Positions 8,061 to 16,430 of a DNA stretch of 64,000 nt are shown in pieces (within the stretch, counting starts at the first letter, position 1; every line of letters starts with the position of its first letter). Location: positions 662,048-726,047 of the forward strand of contig NZ_ML137218.1 of the NCBI RefSeq assembly GCF_004015795.1. The letters are read 5' to 3'. The position numbers and the translations under genes are program-made. The notes below the pieces were generated by a model that searched no databases, was not told the DNA's origin, and saw only the letters and a list, made by a program, of their open reading frames with translations. This stretch comes from Falsirhodobacter deserti. Lineage in GTDB: Bacteria; Pseudomonadota; Alphaproteobacteria; Rhodobacterales; Rhodobacteraceae.

Positions 8061-9684
8061 TCATCTGCTGGAAGTGCAGAACCTGTCGGTGGAATTCCAC
8101 ACGGCGCAGGGCACGGTGAAGGCGGTTCAGGATGTCTCGTGGCATCTGGACCGGGGGGAAACACTCGCCATCCTTGGTGAAAGCGGATCGGGCAAATCGG
8201 TTTCGGCCAGCGCCGTCATGAACCTGATCGACATGCCGCCGGGCCGGATCAGCCAGGGCCGCATCCTGCTGGACGGCCGCGACCTTCTGAAGATGACCGA
8301 CGAAGAGCGCCGCCGCATCAACGGCAAGCGCATCGCCATGGTGTTCCAGGACCCGCTGGCCCACCTGAACCCGGTTTATACCGTCGGCTGGCAGATCGCC
8401 GAGATCATGTGCGTGCATGGCACCGCCCGCGAAAAGGCCCGCGCCCATGCGCTGGCCTTGCTGGAACGCGTCGGCATGCCCGAACCGGAAGCGGCGCTGG
8501 ACAAGTATCCGCACCAGTTCTCGGGCGGGCAGCGCCAGCGGTTGATGATCGCGATGGCGGTGGCGATGAAGCCCGACATCCTGATCGCGGACGAACCGAC
8601 GACCGCGCTGGACGTGACCGTTCAGGCCGAGGTTCTTTCCCTGATGCAGGAACTTCAGCGCGAAACAGGCATGGGCATCCTGCTGATCACGCACGATCTT
8701 GGCGTCGTGGCCGAAATTGCGGACCGTGTTGTGGTGATGAATGGCGGCCGGATTGTCGAAACGGGCGACGCCGCAGAAGTGTATCGCAATCCCCAGCACC
8801 CCTATACCAAGAAGCTGATCGGCGCGGCCCCCGGCAAGGGCCAGATGCCCGAGGAGATGGACCGCGACGGAGAGCCACTTCTGAGCGTCCAGATGCTTCG
8901 GAAGAACTATGGCGCGTTCCAGGCATTGAAGGGCGTCAGCTTCAACATCATGCAGGGCGAAACGGTCGCCGTGGTCGGGGAGTCCGGTTCGGGAAAATCC
9001 ACGCTTGCCCGCGCCATTCTGCGGCTGGAGGAACCTGACGGAGGCAAGGCGCTGTATCGCGGGCGCGATCTGGTCTCGATGGACCTCAAAGAGCTGTTCA
9101 GCCTGCGCCGCGATATCCAGATGGTGTTCCAGGACCCGACGCAATCGCTTAATCCACGCATGACGGTGTTCCAGCTTATCTCTGAAGCGTGGGTCATACA
9201 TCCGCAGATCCTGCCCAAGCCCCATTGGCGCGCGCGGGTGGCAGAGCTTCTGACCAAGGTCGGGCTGCATCCGGAAATGGCGCAACGCTATCCGCACCAG
9301 TTCTCTGGCGGGCAGCGCCAGCGGATCGCCATTGCGCGCGCGCTGGCGATGGAACCCAGCTTGATCATCTGCGACGAGGCGGTTTCGGCGCTGGACGTTT
9401 CCATTCAGGCGCAGGTGATCGAACTTCTGGACGGGCTGCGCCGCGAATTCGGGCTATCCTATCTTTTCATTGCCCATGACCTGCCGGTGGTGCGTGATTT
9501 CGCCGATCGCGTGATCGTCATGAAAGCCGGCCAGATCGTGGAGGAGGGGGCCGTTCGCCAAGTGTTCGAAGCCCCGCGTGAGGATTACACACGCGCGCTT
9601 CTGGCGGCGAGCCTTGATCCCGATCCCGAGGTTCAGGCCGCCCGCCGCGAGGCGCGCCGCAAGATGGAGACTGCTGCAGCATGA
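8053..9684 (+). CDS. Fused double ATP-binding subunit of oligopeptide-type ABC transporter (DppD-DppF / GsiA-like)
   Basis: A 543-residue protein with two complete ABC ATPase domains in one chain. It starts at ATG 8053 (MADHLLEVQ) behind GGGAGGACG. Each half has Walker A GESGSGKS, a signature FSGGQRQR, Walker B (ILIADEPTTALD in the first, LIICDEAVSALD in the second) and a switch histidine (LLITHDLG and LFIAHDLP). The DEA in the second Walker B is common in this family. It energises the two permeases upstream. The separate binding protein is about 6 kb downstream (14873-16381), beyond the regulator, so the transporter is split over two transcription units. Confidence 0.92.
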   Translation: MADHLLEVQNLSVEFHTAQGTVKAVQDVSWHLDRGETLAILGESGSGKSVSASAVMNLIDMPPGRISQGRILLDGRDLLKMTDEERRRINGKRIAMVFQDPLAHLNPVYTVGWQIAEIMCVHGTAREKARAHALALLERVGMPEPEAALDKYPHQFSGGQRQRLMIAMAVAMKPDILIADEPTTALDVTVQAEVLSLMQELQRETGMGILLITHDLGVVAEIADRVVVMNGGRIVETGDAAEVYRNPQHPYTKKLIGAAPGKGQMPEEMDRDGEPLLSVQMLRKNYGAFQALKGVSFNIMQGETVAVVGESGSGKSTLARAILRLEEPDGGKALYRGRDLVSMDLKELFSLRRDIQMVFQDPTQSLNPRMTVFQLISEAWVIHPQILPKPHWRARVAELLTKVGLHPEMAQRYPHQFSGGQRQRIAIARALAMEPSLIICDEAVSALDVSIQAQVIELLDGLRREFGLSYLFIAHDLPVVRDFADRVIVMKAGQIVEEGAVRQVFEAPREDYTRALLAASLDPDPEVQAARREARRKMETAAA

Positions 9685-10619
9685 AGCCGGACCTTCTGGT
9701 GGCCTTCACCCCCCGCGTGCGCCAGATGGCGCAGCTGGAGGAGGCCTATACCTGCCATCGTTACGACACCGCAGCCGACAAGGAGGCGACGCTGGCCGAG
9801 GCGGGCCCGCGCTGCCGCGCCATGTTATGCAACGGCCATTTCGATCTGGACCGGGCTTTTCTTGACCAGATGCCCAACCTTGAACTGGTTGCCGTGACGT
9901 CTGCCGGTTTCGAAACGATCGATGTCGAGGCGCTGAAGGAACGCGGCATCAAGCTGACCAACACATCAAACGCGCTGGTGGACGATGTGGCCGACATGGC
10001 AGTGCTTTTGATGCTTGCCGCCCGCCGCCAGCTGGTGGAGGGGGACGCCTATGTCCGGTCGGGCGATTGGGGGCAGATGGGGATGTTCCCGCTGACCACC
10101 TCCACTGCCGGAAAGAGGCTGGGTATCGTCGGCCTTGGCAATATCGGCAGTGCGATCGCGAAGCGGTGCGAGGCGTTCGGGCTGCAGATCGGGTATTCCG
10201 GTCGAACGAAGAAGGACGTGCCCTATGCCTTCTTCGACAATCCCAAGGATCTTGCGGCGTGGTCGGACATCCTGATCGCCGCCACCTCGGGTGGGGCGGG
10301 CACGTCCCACCTGATCTCGGCCGAGGTTCTGGCCGCGCTGGGGGAAACGGGCAGTTTCGTCAACATCTCCCGCGGGACGGTGGTGGATGAAGACGCGCTG
10401 ATCGCCGCGCTGGAAAACGGCACCATCGCCAGTGCCGGGCTGGACGTGTTCCTGAACGAACCCACCCCTGATCCGCGCCTGACAAAGCTGCCGAACGTGG
10501 TGCTTTATCCCCACCATGCCAGCGGTACGACCGAAACGCGCGACGCGATGCACCAGCTTGCGGTGGACAATCTTGCGGCCTTCTTTGCCGGCAGGCCGCT
10601 GCTGACGCAGGCGGTTTAA
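9681..10619 (+). CDS. D-isomer specific 2-hydroxyacid dehydrogenase
   Basis: A 312-residue NAD(P)-dependent dehydrogenase of the glyoxylate/hydroxypyruvate reductase type. The Rossmann motif GLGNIG is at 151-156; the catalytic triad is Arg231 (SRG), Glu260 (NEP) and His279 (PHHASG). It overlaps the ATPase gene by 4 nt, so it is expressed with the transporter. In this setting it probably reduces or oxidises a 2-keto/2-hydroxy acid made during catabolism of the imported compound, for example glyoxylate or a 2-keto-3-deoxy acid; the substrate is an inference. Its stop overlaps that of the convergent GntR gene within TTAA at 10616-10619. Confidence 0.88.
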   Translation: MKPDLLVAFTPRVRQMAQLEEAYTCHRYDTAADKEATLAEAGPRCRAMLCNGHFDLDRAFLDQMPNLELVAVTSAGFETIDVEALKERGIKLTNTSNALVDDVADMAVLLMLAARRQLVEGDAYVRSGDWGQMGMFPLTTSTAGKRLGIVGLGNIGSAIAKRCEAFGLQIGYSGRTKKDVPYAFFDNPKDLAAWSDILIAATSGGAGTSHLISAEVLAALGETGSFVNISRGTVVDEDALIAALENGTIASAGLDVFLNEPTPDPRLTKLPNVVLYPHHASGTTETRDAMHQLAVDNLAAFFAGRPLLTQAV

Positions 10620-11317
10620 GTGAAATAGTCGGGGTGCTTCTTGCAAAGCGCCTCGACCTGCGTGACGGTGCGGCTCAGGTGGTTGCGGACGGCCGACATG
10701 GCGGCATCGGGATCGCCCGCCTCGATTGCATCGGCGATGGCCCCATGACATTCAAGAATCTTGGCGATCTTGCCTGCTTCGGGCAGGTGCAACTGCCGGA
10801 CGCGTTCCATGTGGCCGGACCGTTCGCGCACCAGCCGGTTCAGTTCCGGCTGACCGACGGCGATGAACAGCGTCTGGTGGAACAATTCGTCCAGTTCCTG
10901 AAAAATGCGGTATTGGGACGGATCATCCGCCACCGCCTGCTGCATCCGGATGATGGACTGAAGCCGCGATCCCAGCCCCTCGGGCCGGGACGAGGCAAGA
11001 CGGCGGCTGACCTCCGTTTCAAGGGCCAGTCGCAGGAACTGCGCTTCGCGCAGCTGTTCCGTGTCGATCCGGCTGACGATCGTGCGCGACTGCGGACGAA
11101 TCATCACGAGCCCGTCCTGCGCCAGCTTCTGCAGCGCCTCGCGCAGCGGGGTCTGGCTGACGCCGTATTCGTCCGTCAGCTCGGTCCGCGACAGGGTTGA
11201 ACCGGGCGGCAGCTCCAACGTGATGATCCGTTGGCGCAAACTGTCATAGATGCGCTGGACGGTGTTGCCCGTCGGCGCGTCGTGAATGGCAAGTCCTGAC
11301 AAGGTTGGATTGGGCAT
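10616..11317 (-). CDS. GntR-family transcriptional regulator, FCD (FadR) subfamily
   Basis: A 233-residue regulator with an N-terminal winged helix (residues ~20-85, including SRTELTDEYGVSQTPLREAL, the recognition helix region) and a C-terminal all-helical FCD effector domain (EVSRRL, DELFHQTLF and HGAIADAIEAGD segments). FCD domains usually bind small organic acids through a metal. It starts behind AGGAGG at 11325-11330. It sits between the two halves of the catabolic block. The shared 13-mer in front of both halves is its likely operator; it probably represses until the substrate or a 2-keto intermediate is present. Confidence 0.88.
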   Translation of the reverse strand: MPNPTLSGLAIHDAPTGNTVQRIYDSLRQRIITLELPPGSTLSRTELTDEYGVSQTPLREALQKLAQDGLVMIRPQSRTIVSRIDTEQLREAQFLRLALETEVSRRLASSRPEGLGSRLQSIIRMQQAVADDPSQYRIFQELDELFHQTLFIAVGQPELNRLVRERSGHMERVRQLHLPEAGKIAKILECHGAIADAIEAGDPDAAMSAVRNHLSRTVTQVEALCKKHPDYFT

Positions 11318-11393
11318 TCTGCCTCCTATGCAGGCGATCTATTGCGACATGAACCGACAGACAAGCAAACTTCTTTCTTGATAGGTCTACCAC

Positions 11394-11406
11394 ACTAATA
11401 TATCAG
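11394..11406 (+). promoter_or_regulatory. Candidate GntR operator and promoter of the dehydratase operon
   Basis: Second copy of ACTAATATATCAG (first at 6138-6150), about 45 nt before the dehydratase start. A TTGATA hexamer at 11378-11383 lies 17 nt upstream of TATCAG, so the site would overlap the -10 region, a typical position for a repressor. The same intergenic region serves the divergent GntR gene, which may therefore be autoregulated. Confidence 0.6.
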
Positions 11407-11450
11407 TTGGAGGACGCAAGCGCGAGGAGGCGCCAGCGTGACGGAGGGAT

Positions 11451-13184
11451 ATGATGAAAAAGACCTATGCCGACCTTCGCTCGGCCCGCTGGATGGTCCC
11501 GGATGACCAGCGCTCCTTTGGCCACCGCTCCCGCACGATGCAGATGGGGTACGATCCCGCCGACTGGGAGGGAAAGCCCATCATCGCGATCATCAACACA
11601 TGGTCCGAGGCGCAGCCCTGCCACGTACATTTCAAGGATCGCGTGGAATGGGTGAAGCGCGGCGTCCTTCAGGCTGGCGGTTTCCCGATGGAACTTCCGG
11701 CGCTGTCGCTTTCGGAAAACTTCGTCAAACCGACGACGATGATGTACCGCAACCTGCTGGCGATGGAAACGGAGGAGCTTTTGCGCTCTCACCCTGTTGA
11801 TGGCGCGGTGCTGATGGGCGGCTGCGACAAGACAACCCCGGCGCTGACGATGGGTGCCATCAGCATGGGCATTCCGTTCATCTTCCTGCCTGCCGGCCCG
11901 ATGCTGCGCGGCAACTATGCAGGCAAATACCTCGGCTCGGGCACGGACGGGTTCAAGTACTGGGACGAGCGCCGCGCCGGCACGATCACGAAGGAAGAGT
12001 GGACGGGGATCGAAGGCGGCATCGCCCGATCCTATGGCCACTGCATGACGATGGGCACGGCCAGCACCATGACCTCCATCGCAGAAGGCATGGGGCTGAC
12101 GCTTCCGGGCGCATCCTCCATCCCGGCTGCCGATGCCAGCCACCAGCGGATGAGCACGCAATGCGGCCGCCGCATTGTCGACATGGTGTGGGAAGACCTG
12201 ACGCCGGAAAAGATCATCACCCCCGCCGCCGTGAAGAATGCCGTGACCGTCGCGATGGCCACCGGCTGTTCCACCAACGCCATCATCCACGTGATCGCGA
12301 TGGCGCGCCGCGCCGGCATCGATCTGAAGCTTGAGGATCTGGACACGATCGGCCGCACGACGCCGGTGATCGCGAACATCCGCCCGTCCGGCACGACCTA
12401 TCTGATGGAAGATTTCTATTACGCGGGGGGGCTTCGCGCGCTGATGAAGCAGCTGGGCGACAAGCTGGACCCGACCGCCATCACCGTGACCGGCAAGCCG
12501 CTGACCGACGGGCTGGAAGATGCGAAGATCTGGAACGAAGACGTGATCCGGCCGCTGTCGAACCCGGTTTATCACGAAGGCTCGCTGGCGGTGCTGAAGG
12601 GCAACCTGTGCCCGGATGGCGCGGTCATCAAGCCGGCCGCCTGCGATCCGAAGTTCCACAAGCATACCGGCCCCGCGCTGGTGGCCGACAACTATCCCGC
12701 TCTGAAGAAGATCATCGACGATCCCGATTATCCGCTAACGCCCGATACGGTTCTGGTGCTGCGCGGGGCGGGTCCGCAGGGCGGTCCGGGGATGCCCGAA
12801 TGGGGCATGATTCCCATGCCGAAGGCGCTGCTGAAGCTGGGCCTTCGCGACATGGTGCGGATTTCGGATGCGCGGATGTCGGGCACGTCCTTCGGGGCCT
12901 GCGTGCTGCACGTCTCGCCCGAGGCGTATGTCGGCGGGCCGCTTGCGCTGCTGAAAACCGGCGACATGGTGGAGCTGGACATCCCGAACCGCAGCCTGAA
13001 CATGATGGTGGACGAGGCAGAGCTTGAAGCCCGCCGTGCCGCATGGACCGCACCCGAACCGAAGTTCGAACGTGGCTATGGCTACATGTTCTCCAAGCAT
13101 ATCGAACAGGCCGACAAGGGCTGCGACTTCGACTTCCTGAAAACCGAGTTCGGCGGCAAGCCCCCCGAGCCTGTCATCTACTGA
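11451..13184 (+). CDS. IlvD/Edd-family dehydratase, sugar-acid (arabonate/xylonate) type
   Basis: A 577-residue iron-sulfur dehydratase. The three conserved cysteines expected to hold the 2Fe-2S cluster are Cys57 (QPCHVH), Cys125 (GGCDKTTP) and Cys198 (GHCMTMGTAST). Length and the segments NTWSEAQPCH and MGGCDKTTPA match L-arabonate / D-xylonate dehydratases rather than the biosynthetic dihydroxyacid dehydratase. Such enzymes remove water from aldonic acids to give 2-keto-3-deoxy acids. It is the first gene of a five-gene run under the GntR operator, together with a DHDPS-family enzyme that would act on the product. The precise sugar acid cannot be told from the sequence. Confidence 0.88.
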   Translation: MMKKTYADLRSARWMVPDDQRSFGHRSRTMQMGYDPADWEGKPIIAIINTWSEAQPCHVHFKDRVEWVKRGVLQAGGFPMELPALSLSENFVKPTTMMYRNLLAMETEELLRSHPVDGAVLMGGCDKTTPALTMGAISMGIPFIFLPAGPMLRGNYAGKYLGSGTDGFKYWDERRAGTITKEEWTGIEGGIARSYGHCMTMGTASTMTSIAEGMGLTLPGASSIPAADASHQRMSTQCGRRIVDMVWEDLTPEKIITPAAVKNAVTVAMATGCSTNAIIHVIAMARRAGIDLKLEDLDTIGRTTPVIANIRPSGTTYLMEDFYYAGGLRALMKQLGDKLDPTAITVTGKPLTDGLEDAKIWNEDVIRPLSNPVYHEGSLAVLKGNLCPDGAVIKPAACDPKFHKHTGPALVADNYPALKKIIDDPDYPLTPDTVLVLRGAGPQGGPGMPEWGMIPMPKALLKLGLRDMVRISDARMSGTSFGACVLHVSPEAYVGGPLALLKTGDMVELDIPNRSLNMMVDEAELEARRAAWTAPEPKFERGYGYMFSKHIEQADKGCDFDFLKTEFGGKPPEPVIY

Positions 13185-13194
13185 GGTCCCCGCG

Positions 13195-13905
13195 ATGAAT
13201 CCCGAAACCAAACGCAAGCTGATGGGCGTGTCGGTCGCAACGTTGTGTTCGGCGCTTTTCAAGCGCGGGCTGCGCAACCAGACGATCCAGGACGTGCGGC
13301 CCCTGCGCCCGCGCGGCAAGAACATGGTCGGCCCCGCTTTCACGCTGCGCTATATGCCGGCCCGCGAAGATCGCAACCCGATGAGCATCTTCCGAGATCC
13401 CAGGCATCCGCAGCGCGTCGCGATCGAAACCTGCCCCGAAGGCCATGTTCTGGTCATGGACAGCCGCAAGGACCCGCGCGCGGCCTCGGCGGGCGATATC
13501 CTGATCACGCGCCTGATGCAGCGCGGCGGTGCGGGGGTCGTGACCGATGGCGGCTTTCGCGATGCGATGAACATCGCGGCGCTGGACATGCCTTCTTATC
13601 ACAACCGCCCGTCCAGCCCCACGAACCTGACCCTGCACGAGGCGATCGACATCAACGTGCCGATCGGTTGCGGCGATGTTGCCGTGTTCCCGGGCGACGT
13701 GGTCGTGGGCGATGATGACAGCGTCATTATCATTCCCGCCGATATCGCGGACGAGATAGCGGATGAGGCCGTGGAGATGACCGCCTACGAGGATTTCGTG
13801 ATCGAGCGCGTGCGCGAAGGCCAGTCGATCATCGGCCTTTATCCTGCAACGGACGAAAAGAATCTTGAGCTATTCGCCGAATGGCGCAACGCCAACGGGA
13901 GGTAA
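13195..13905 (+). CDS. RraA-like / HMG-CHA aldolase-family protein
   Basis: A 236-residue protein of the RraA-like fold. The core GDILITRLMQRGGAGVVTDGGFRD and the later GDVAVFPGDVVVGDDDSVIIIP are the family signatures; the first carries the Gly-rich loop with Asp/Arg residues used for metal and pyruvate binding in 4-hydroxy-4-methyl-2-oxoglutarate aldolases. In sugar-acid clusters members act as aldolases or as enzymes on 2-keto acids, not as RNase E regulators. It lies 10 nt after the dehydratase and 4 nt before the DHDPS-family gene. A role in breaking or isomerising the keto-acid intermediate is likely but not proven. Confidence 0.82.
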   Translation: MNPETKRKLMGVSVATLCSALFKRGLRNQTIQDVRPLRPRGKNMVGPAFTLRYMPAREDRNPMSIFRDPRHPQRVAIETCPEGHVLVMDSRKDPRAASAGDILITRLMQRGGAGVVTDGGFRDAMNIAALDMPSYHNRPSSPTNLTLHEAIDINVPIGCGDVAVFPGDVVVGDDDSVIIIPADIADEIADEAVEMTAYEDFVIERVREGQSIIGLYPATDEKNLELFAEWRNANGR

Positions 13906-13909
13906 TTTC

Positions 13910-14815
13910 ATGCTGCGCGAGAAGCTGACCGGCATCTCGGGCATTCTTGTCACCCCTTTCGACGAGGATGACCGTATTGCCCCGAACCGGTTGCGCCCGA
14001 TCATCGACCGGGCCTTGAAGGCGGGGATGCACATCCCCGTCGTCAACGGCAACACGGGCGAATTTTATGGCCTGACCATGGATGAGGCCGAAACCATGAT
14101 CGGCGCCGTGACCGAAATGGTCGCGGGCCGCGCGCCGGTTCTGGCGGGCGTGGGGCGCAGCGTGGGCGATGCCTGCCGCCTTGCCCGCGCCGCCAGGGCC
14201 GCCGGTGCAGCCGGCCTGATGGTGCACCAGCCGCCGGATCCATTTGCCGCACCGCGCGGCGTCAAAACCTATCTTTCGCGCGTGGCCGAGGCTGCGGACG
14301 GCCTGCCGCTGGTTCTTTATCTGCGCAATGACGCGATGGGCACGAAGGCCATTGCCGATCTGTGTTCGGTTCCGGGCGTGGCAGGCGTGAAATGGGCAAC
14401 GCCCAATCCGTTGCGGCTGGCCGAGGCAATGGCCGCGTCCGATCCCGATATCGTTTGGGTGGGCGGGCTGGCCGAGGTCTGGGCGCCTGCACTTTATGCC
14501 GTGGGCGCGCGCGGCTTCACCTCTGGCCTGATCAACATCTGGCCCGAACGGTCGATGGCGATCCATGCCGCGCTTGAAGGGGGCGATTATGCCCGTGCCC
14601 GCGAATTGATCGCCGCCATGGCCCCGTTCGAGGAGGTTCGCGCCGAGGAGATGAACGGCACGAACGTGACCGGCGTGAAGGCGGCGCTGGCCGCCGTTGG
14701 GAATGACTGCGGGCCAACGCGGGCGCCATCAGCATGGCCGCTGACGCAGACGCAGGATGCAAGAATGCGCGCCTTCCTGCATGACAATGGTCTTGCACCG
14801 AAGGGCACAGCATGA
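13910..14815 (+). CDS. Dihydrodipicolinate synthase-family aldolase or dehydratase
   Basis: A 301-residue class I lyase of the DHDPS/NAL/KDG superfamily. It starts at ATG 13910 behind GGGAGG. The VNGNTGEFYGLT segment (residues ~45-56) is the pyruvate carboxylate loop; Lys161 in VKWATPNP is the expected Schiff-base lysine and Tyr137 (VLYLRN) the partner tyrosine. Members next to IlvD/Edd dehydratases are 2-keto-3-deoxy-sugar-acid dehydratases or aldolases, and that is the most probable role here. Lysine biosynthetic DapA is unlikely given the context and the altered motifs. Confidence 0.85.
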   Translation: MLREKLTGISGILVTPFDEDDRIAPNRLRPIIDRALKAGMHIPVVNGNTGEFYGLTMDEAETMIGAVTEMVAGRAPVLAGVGRSVGDACRLARAARAAGAAGLMVHQPPDPFAAPRGVKTYLSRVAEAADGLPLVLYLRNDAMGTKAIADLCSVPGVAGVKWATPNPLRLAEAMAASDPDIVWVGGLAEVWAPALYAVGARGFTSGLINIWPERSMAIHAALEGGDYARARELIAAMAPFEEVRAEEMNGTNVTGVKAALAAVGNDCGPTRAPSAWPLTQTQDARMRAFLHDNGLAPKGTA

Positions 14816-14826
14816 GGATGTAATGA

Positions 14827-14852
14827 AACGCGGCCCGGGGAGGGGCCGCGTT
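14827..14852 (+). other. Strong intergenic hairpin before the binding-protein gene
   Basis: A perfect 10-bp stem, AACGCGGCCC (14827-14836) with its complement (14843-14852), closes a 6-nt loop. Only TTGTTCTTTC follows, so it is a poor intrinsic terminator. Its place between an enzyme gene and a periplasmic binding-protein gene is typical of hairpins that stabilise the downstream message or partly attenuate read-through, giving unequal expression. Confidence 0.55.
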
Positions 14853-14872
14853 GTTCTTTCAGGGAGGAAGAC

Positions 14873-16381
14873 ATGAGACTGACACTGGCCGGCGGCCTTG
14901 CCGTCTTGCTGATGGGTACCAGCGCCTTCGCGCAGGATCAGAACCGCAACATCACCGTAGTGCTTTCCGAAAACGTCGATCTGGTCGATCCCTGTATGGC
15001 CGCGCGCCAGCATATCGGGCGTGTCATCTCGGAAAACGTGAACGAGATGCTGGTCGAATTCGATTACGTCAATGGTGGGCTGAAGCCGCGCCTTGCAACC
15101 GAATGGAACCAGCTTGACGACAAGACGTGGCAGTTCAAGCTGCGCGAGGGCGTCAACTTCCACGACGGCAAGCCGTTCACTGCCAAGGACGTGCAGTTCA
15201 CGATCGAGCGGAACAAGAACCCGAACATCACCTGCGAGGTGGGCGGCAAATATTTCGGCGGGATCGAGTTTTCCTTCAACATCGTCGATGACCACACCAT
15301 CGACATCACGACGGAACCGGCGCTGCCCATCCTGCCGCTGCTTTTGTCGGTCATGCCCATTTCTTCGGCCGAAGCGACGCCGGAAAACGAATATACCCGT
15401 TCGCCCGTGGGCACCGGCCCCTATGTCTTCGATACATGGAACGTGGGCCAGTCTGTCGTGCTGACGCGCAACCCCGACTACTGGGGCGAACAGCCCGAGG
15501 TGGAGCAGGCGACGTATATCGCCCGCAGCGACAGTTCGGTCGCGGCGGCGATGGTGCAAACGGGCGAGGCGGATATCGTGCCGTCCATCGCGATGCAGGA
15601 TGCGACCAATCCCGAAACGGATTTCGCCTATCCCAACTCCGAAACCACCTATCTGCGGATCGACCTGCGCCATTCGCCGCTGGATGACCGCCGCATCCGG
15701 GAGGCGCTGAACATTGCCGTCGACCGCGAGGCGATGATCGGGACGCTGCTGCCCGAGGAGGCGAAGATCGCAACCCAGCTCGTGGTGCCGACGACGATCG
15801 GCTATAACGAGAAGATCGAACCTTGGCCCTATGATCCCGAACGTGCTGCCGAACTGGTCGCAGAAGCGAAGGCCGATGGCGTCCCGGTGGAAAAAGAGAT
15901 CAAGATCATCGGCCGGAACGGGCTGTTCCCGAACGGGACCGAGACGATGGAAGCCATGATGGCCATGTATCAGGCCGTTGGCCTGAACGTGACGCTGGAA
16001 ATGAACGATGTGTCGGTCTGGAACAACTATTTCGTCCGGCCCTTCTCGAACGAGCCGATCCCGACGCTGACCCAGGCGCAGCATGACAACGCCACGGGCG
16101 ATCCCGTCTTCACCGCCTATGTTAAATATGCCTCGGACGGGATCCAGTCGATGGTGGAGGACGAGGAGCTGGACCAACTGATCGCCGATGCCACCGTTGC
16201 CGCCGGCGAAGAGCGCGAGGAGCTGTGGAAGCAGGTCTTCTGGAAGGCCGAGCACGAGATCATCGCAAACGTGCCGATGTTCCACATGGTTGGTTTCACC
16301 CGTGTTTCGCCGCGTCTGGATTATACCCCGACAATCGCGGCCAACTCGGAACTGCAACTGGCCCAGATCAGCTTCCGCTGA
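14873..16381 (+). CDS. Periplasmic solute-binding protein, family 5 (oligopeptide type)
   Basis: A 502-residue SBP_bac_5 protein with a signal peptide of about 21 residues (cleavage expected after SAFA). It starts behind AGGGAGG. The domain shows the family pattern: ATEWNQLDDKTWQFKLREGV near 75-95, FHDGKPFTAKDV, and a late VDREAMIGTLL segment. It is the only binding protein near the DppBC/ATPase genes at 6.2-9.7 kb and shares their putative operator, so it is their likely partner. It probably delivers the hydroxyacid that the neighbouring enzymes degrade. Confidence 0.9.
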   Translation: MRLTLAGGLAVLLMGTSAFAQDQNRNITVVLSENVDLVDPCMAARQHIGRVISENVNEMLVEFDYVNGGLKPRLATEWNQLDDKTWQFKLREGVNFHDGKPFTAKDVQFTIERNKNPNITCEVGGKYFGGIEFSFNIVDDHTIDITTEPALPILPLLLSVMPISSAEATPENEYTRSPVGTGPYVFDTWNVGQSVVLTRNPDYWGEQPEVEQATYIARSDSSVAAAMVQTGEADIVPSIAMQDATNPETDFAYPNSETTYLRIDLRHSPLDDRRIREALNIAVDREAMIGTLLPEEAKIATQLVVPTTIGYNEKIEPWPYDPERAAELVAEAKADGVPVEKEIKIIGRNGLFPNGTETMEAMMAMYQAVGLNVTLEMNDVSVWNNYFVRPFSNEPIPTLTQAQHDNATGDPVFTAYVKYASDGIQSMVEDEELDQLIADATVAAGEEREELWKQVFWKAEHEIIANVPMFHMVGFTRVSPRLDYTPTIAANSELQLAQISFR

Positions 16382-16388
16382 TCGGATC

Positions 16389-16417
16389 GCCGCGCCCTTC
16401 CGGGGCGCGGCCATTTT
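16389..16417 (+). terminator. Weak intrinsic terminator after the binding-protein gene
   Basis: A 9-bp GC-rich stem (16389-16397 with 16403-16411, loop TTCCG) is followed by CATTTTC. The T-run is short, so partial read-through into the Ldh-family gene at 16431 is likely. Confidence 0.5.
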
Positions 16418-16430
16418 CGCGGAGGTGCGG

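Noticed and set aside
13195-13905. RraA as a regulator of RNase E
   Set aside because: The setting among sugar-acid enzymes and the wide catalytic use of this fold make an enzymatic role more probable than RNase E control.
14827-14852. Intrinsic terminator after the DHDPS-family gene
   Set aside because: No U-tract follows the stem and the binding-protein gene follows at once with its ribosome binding site, so it is more likely a stabilising or attenuating hairpin.
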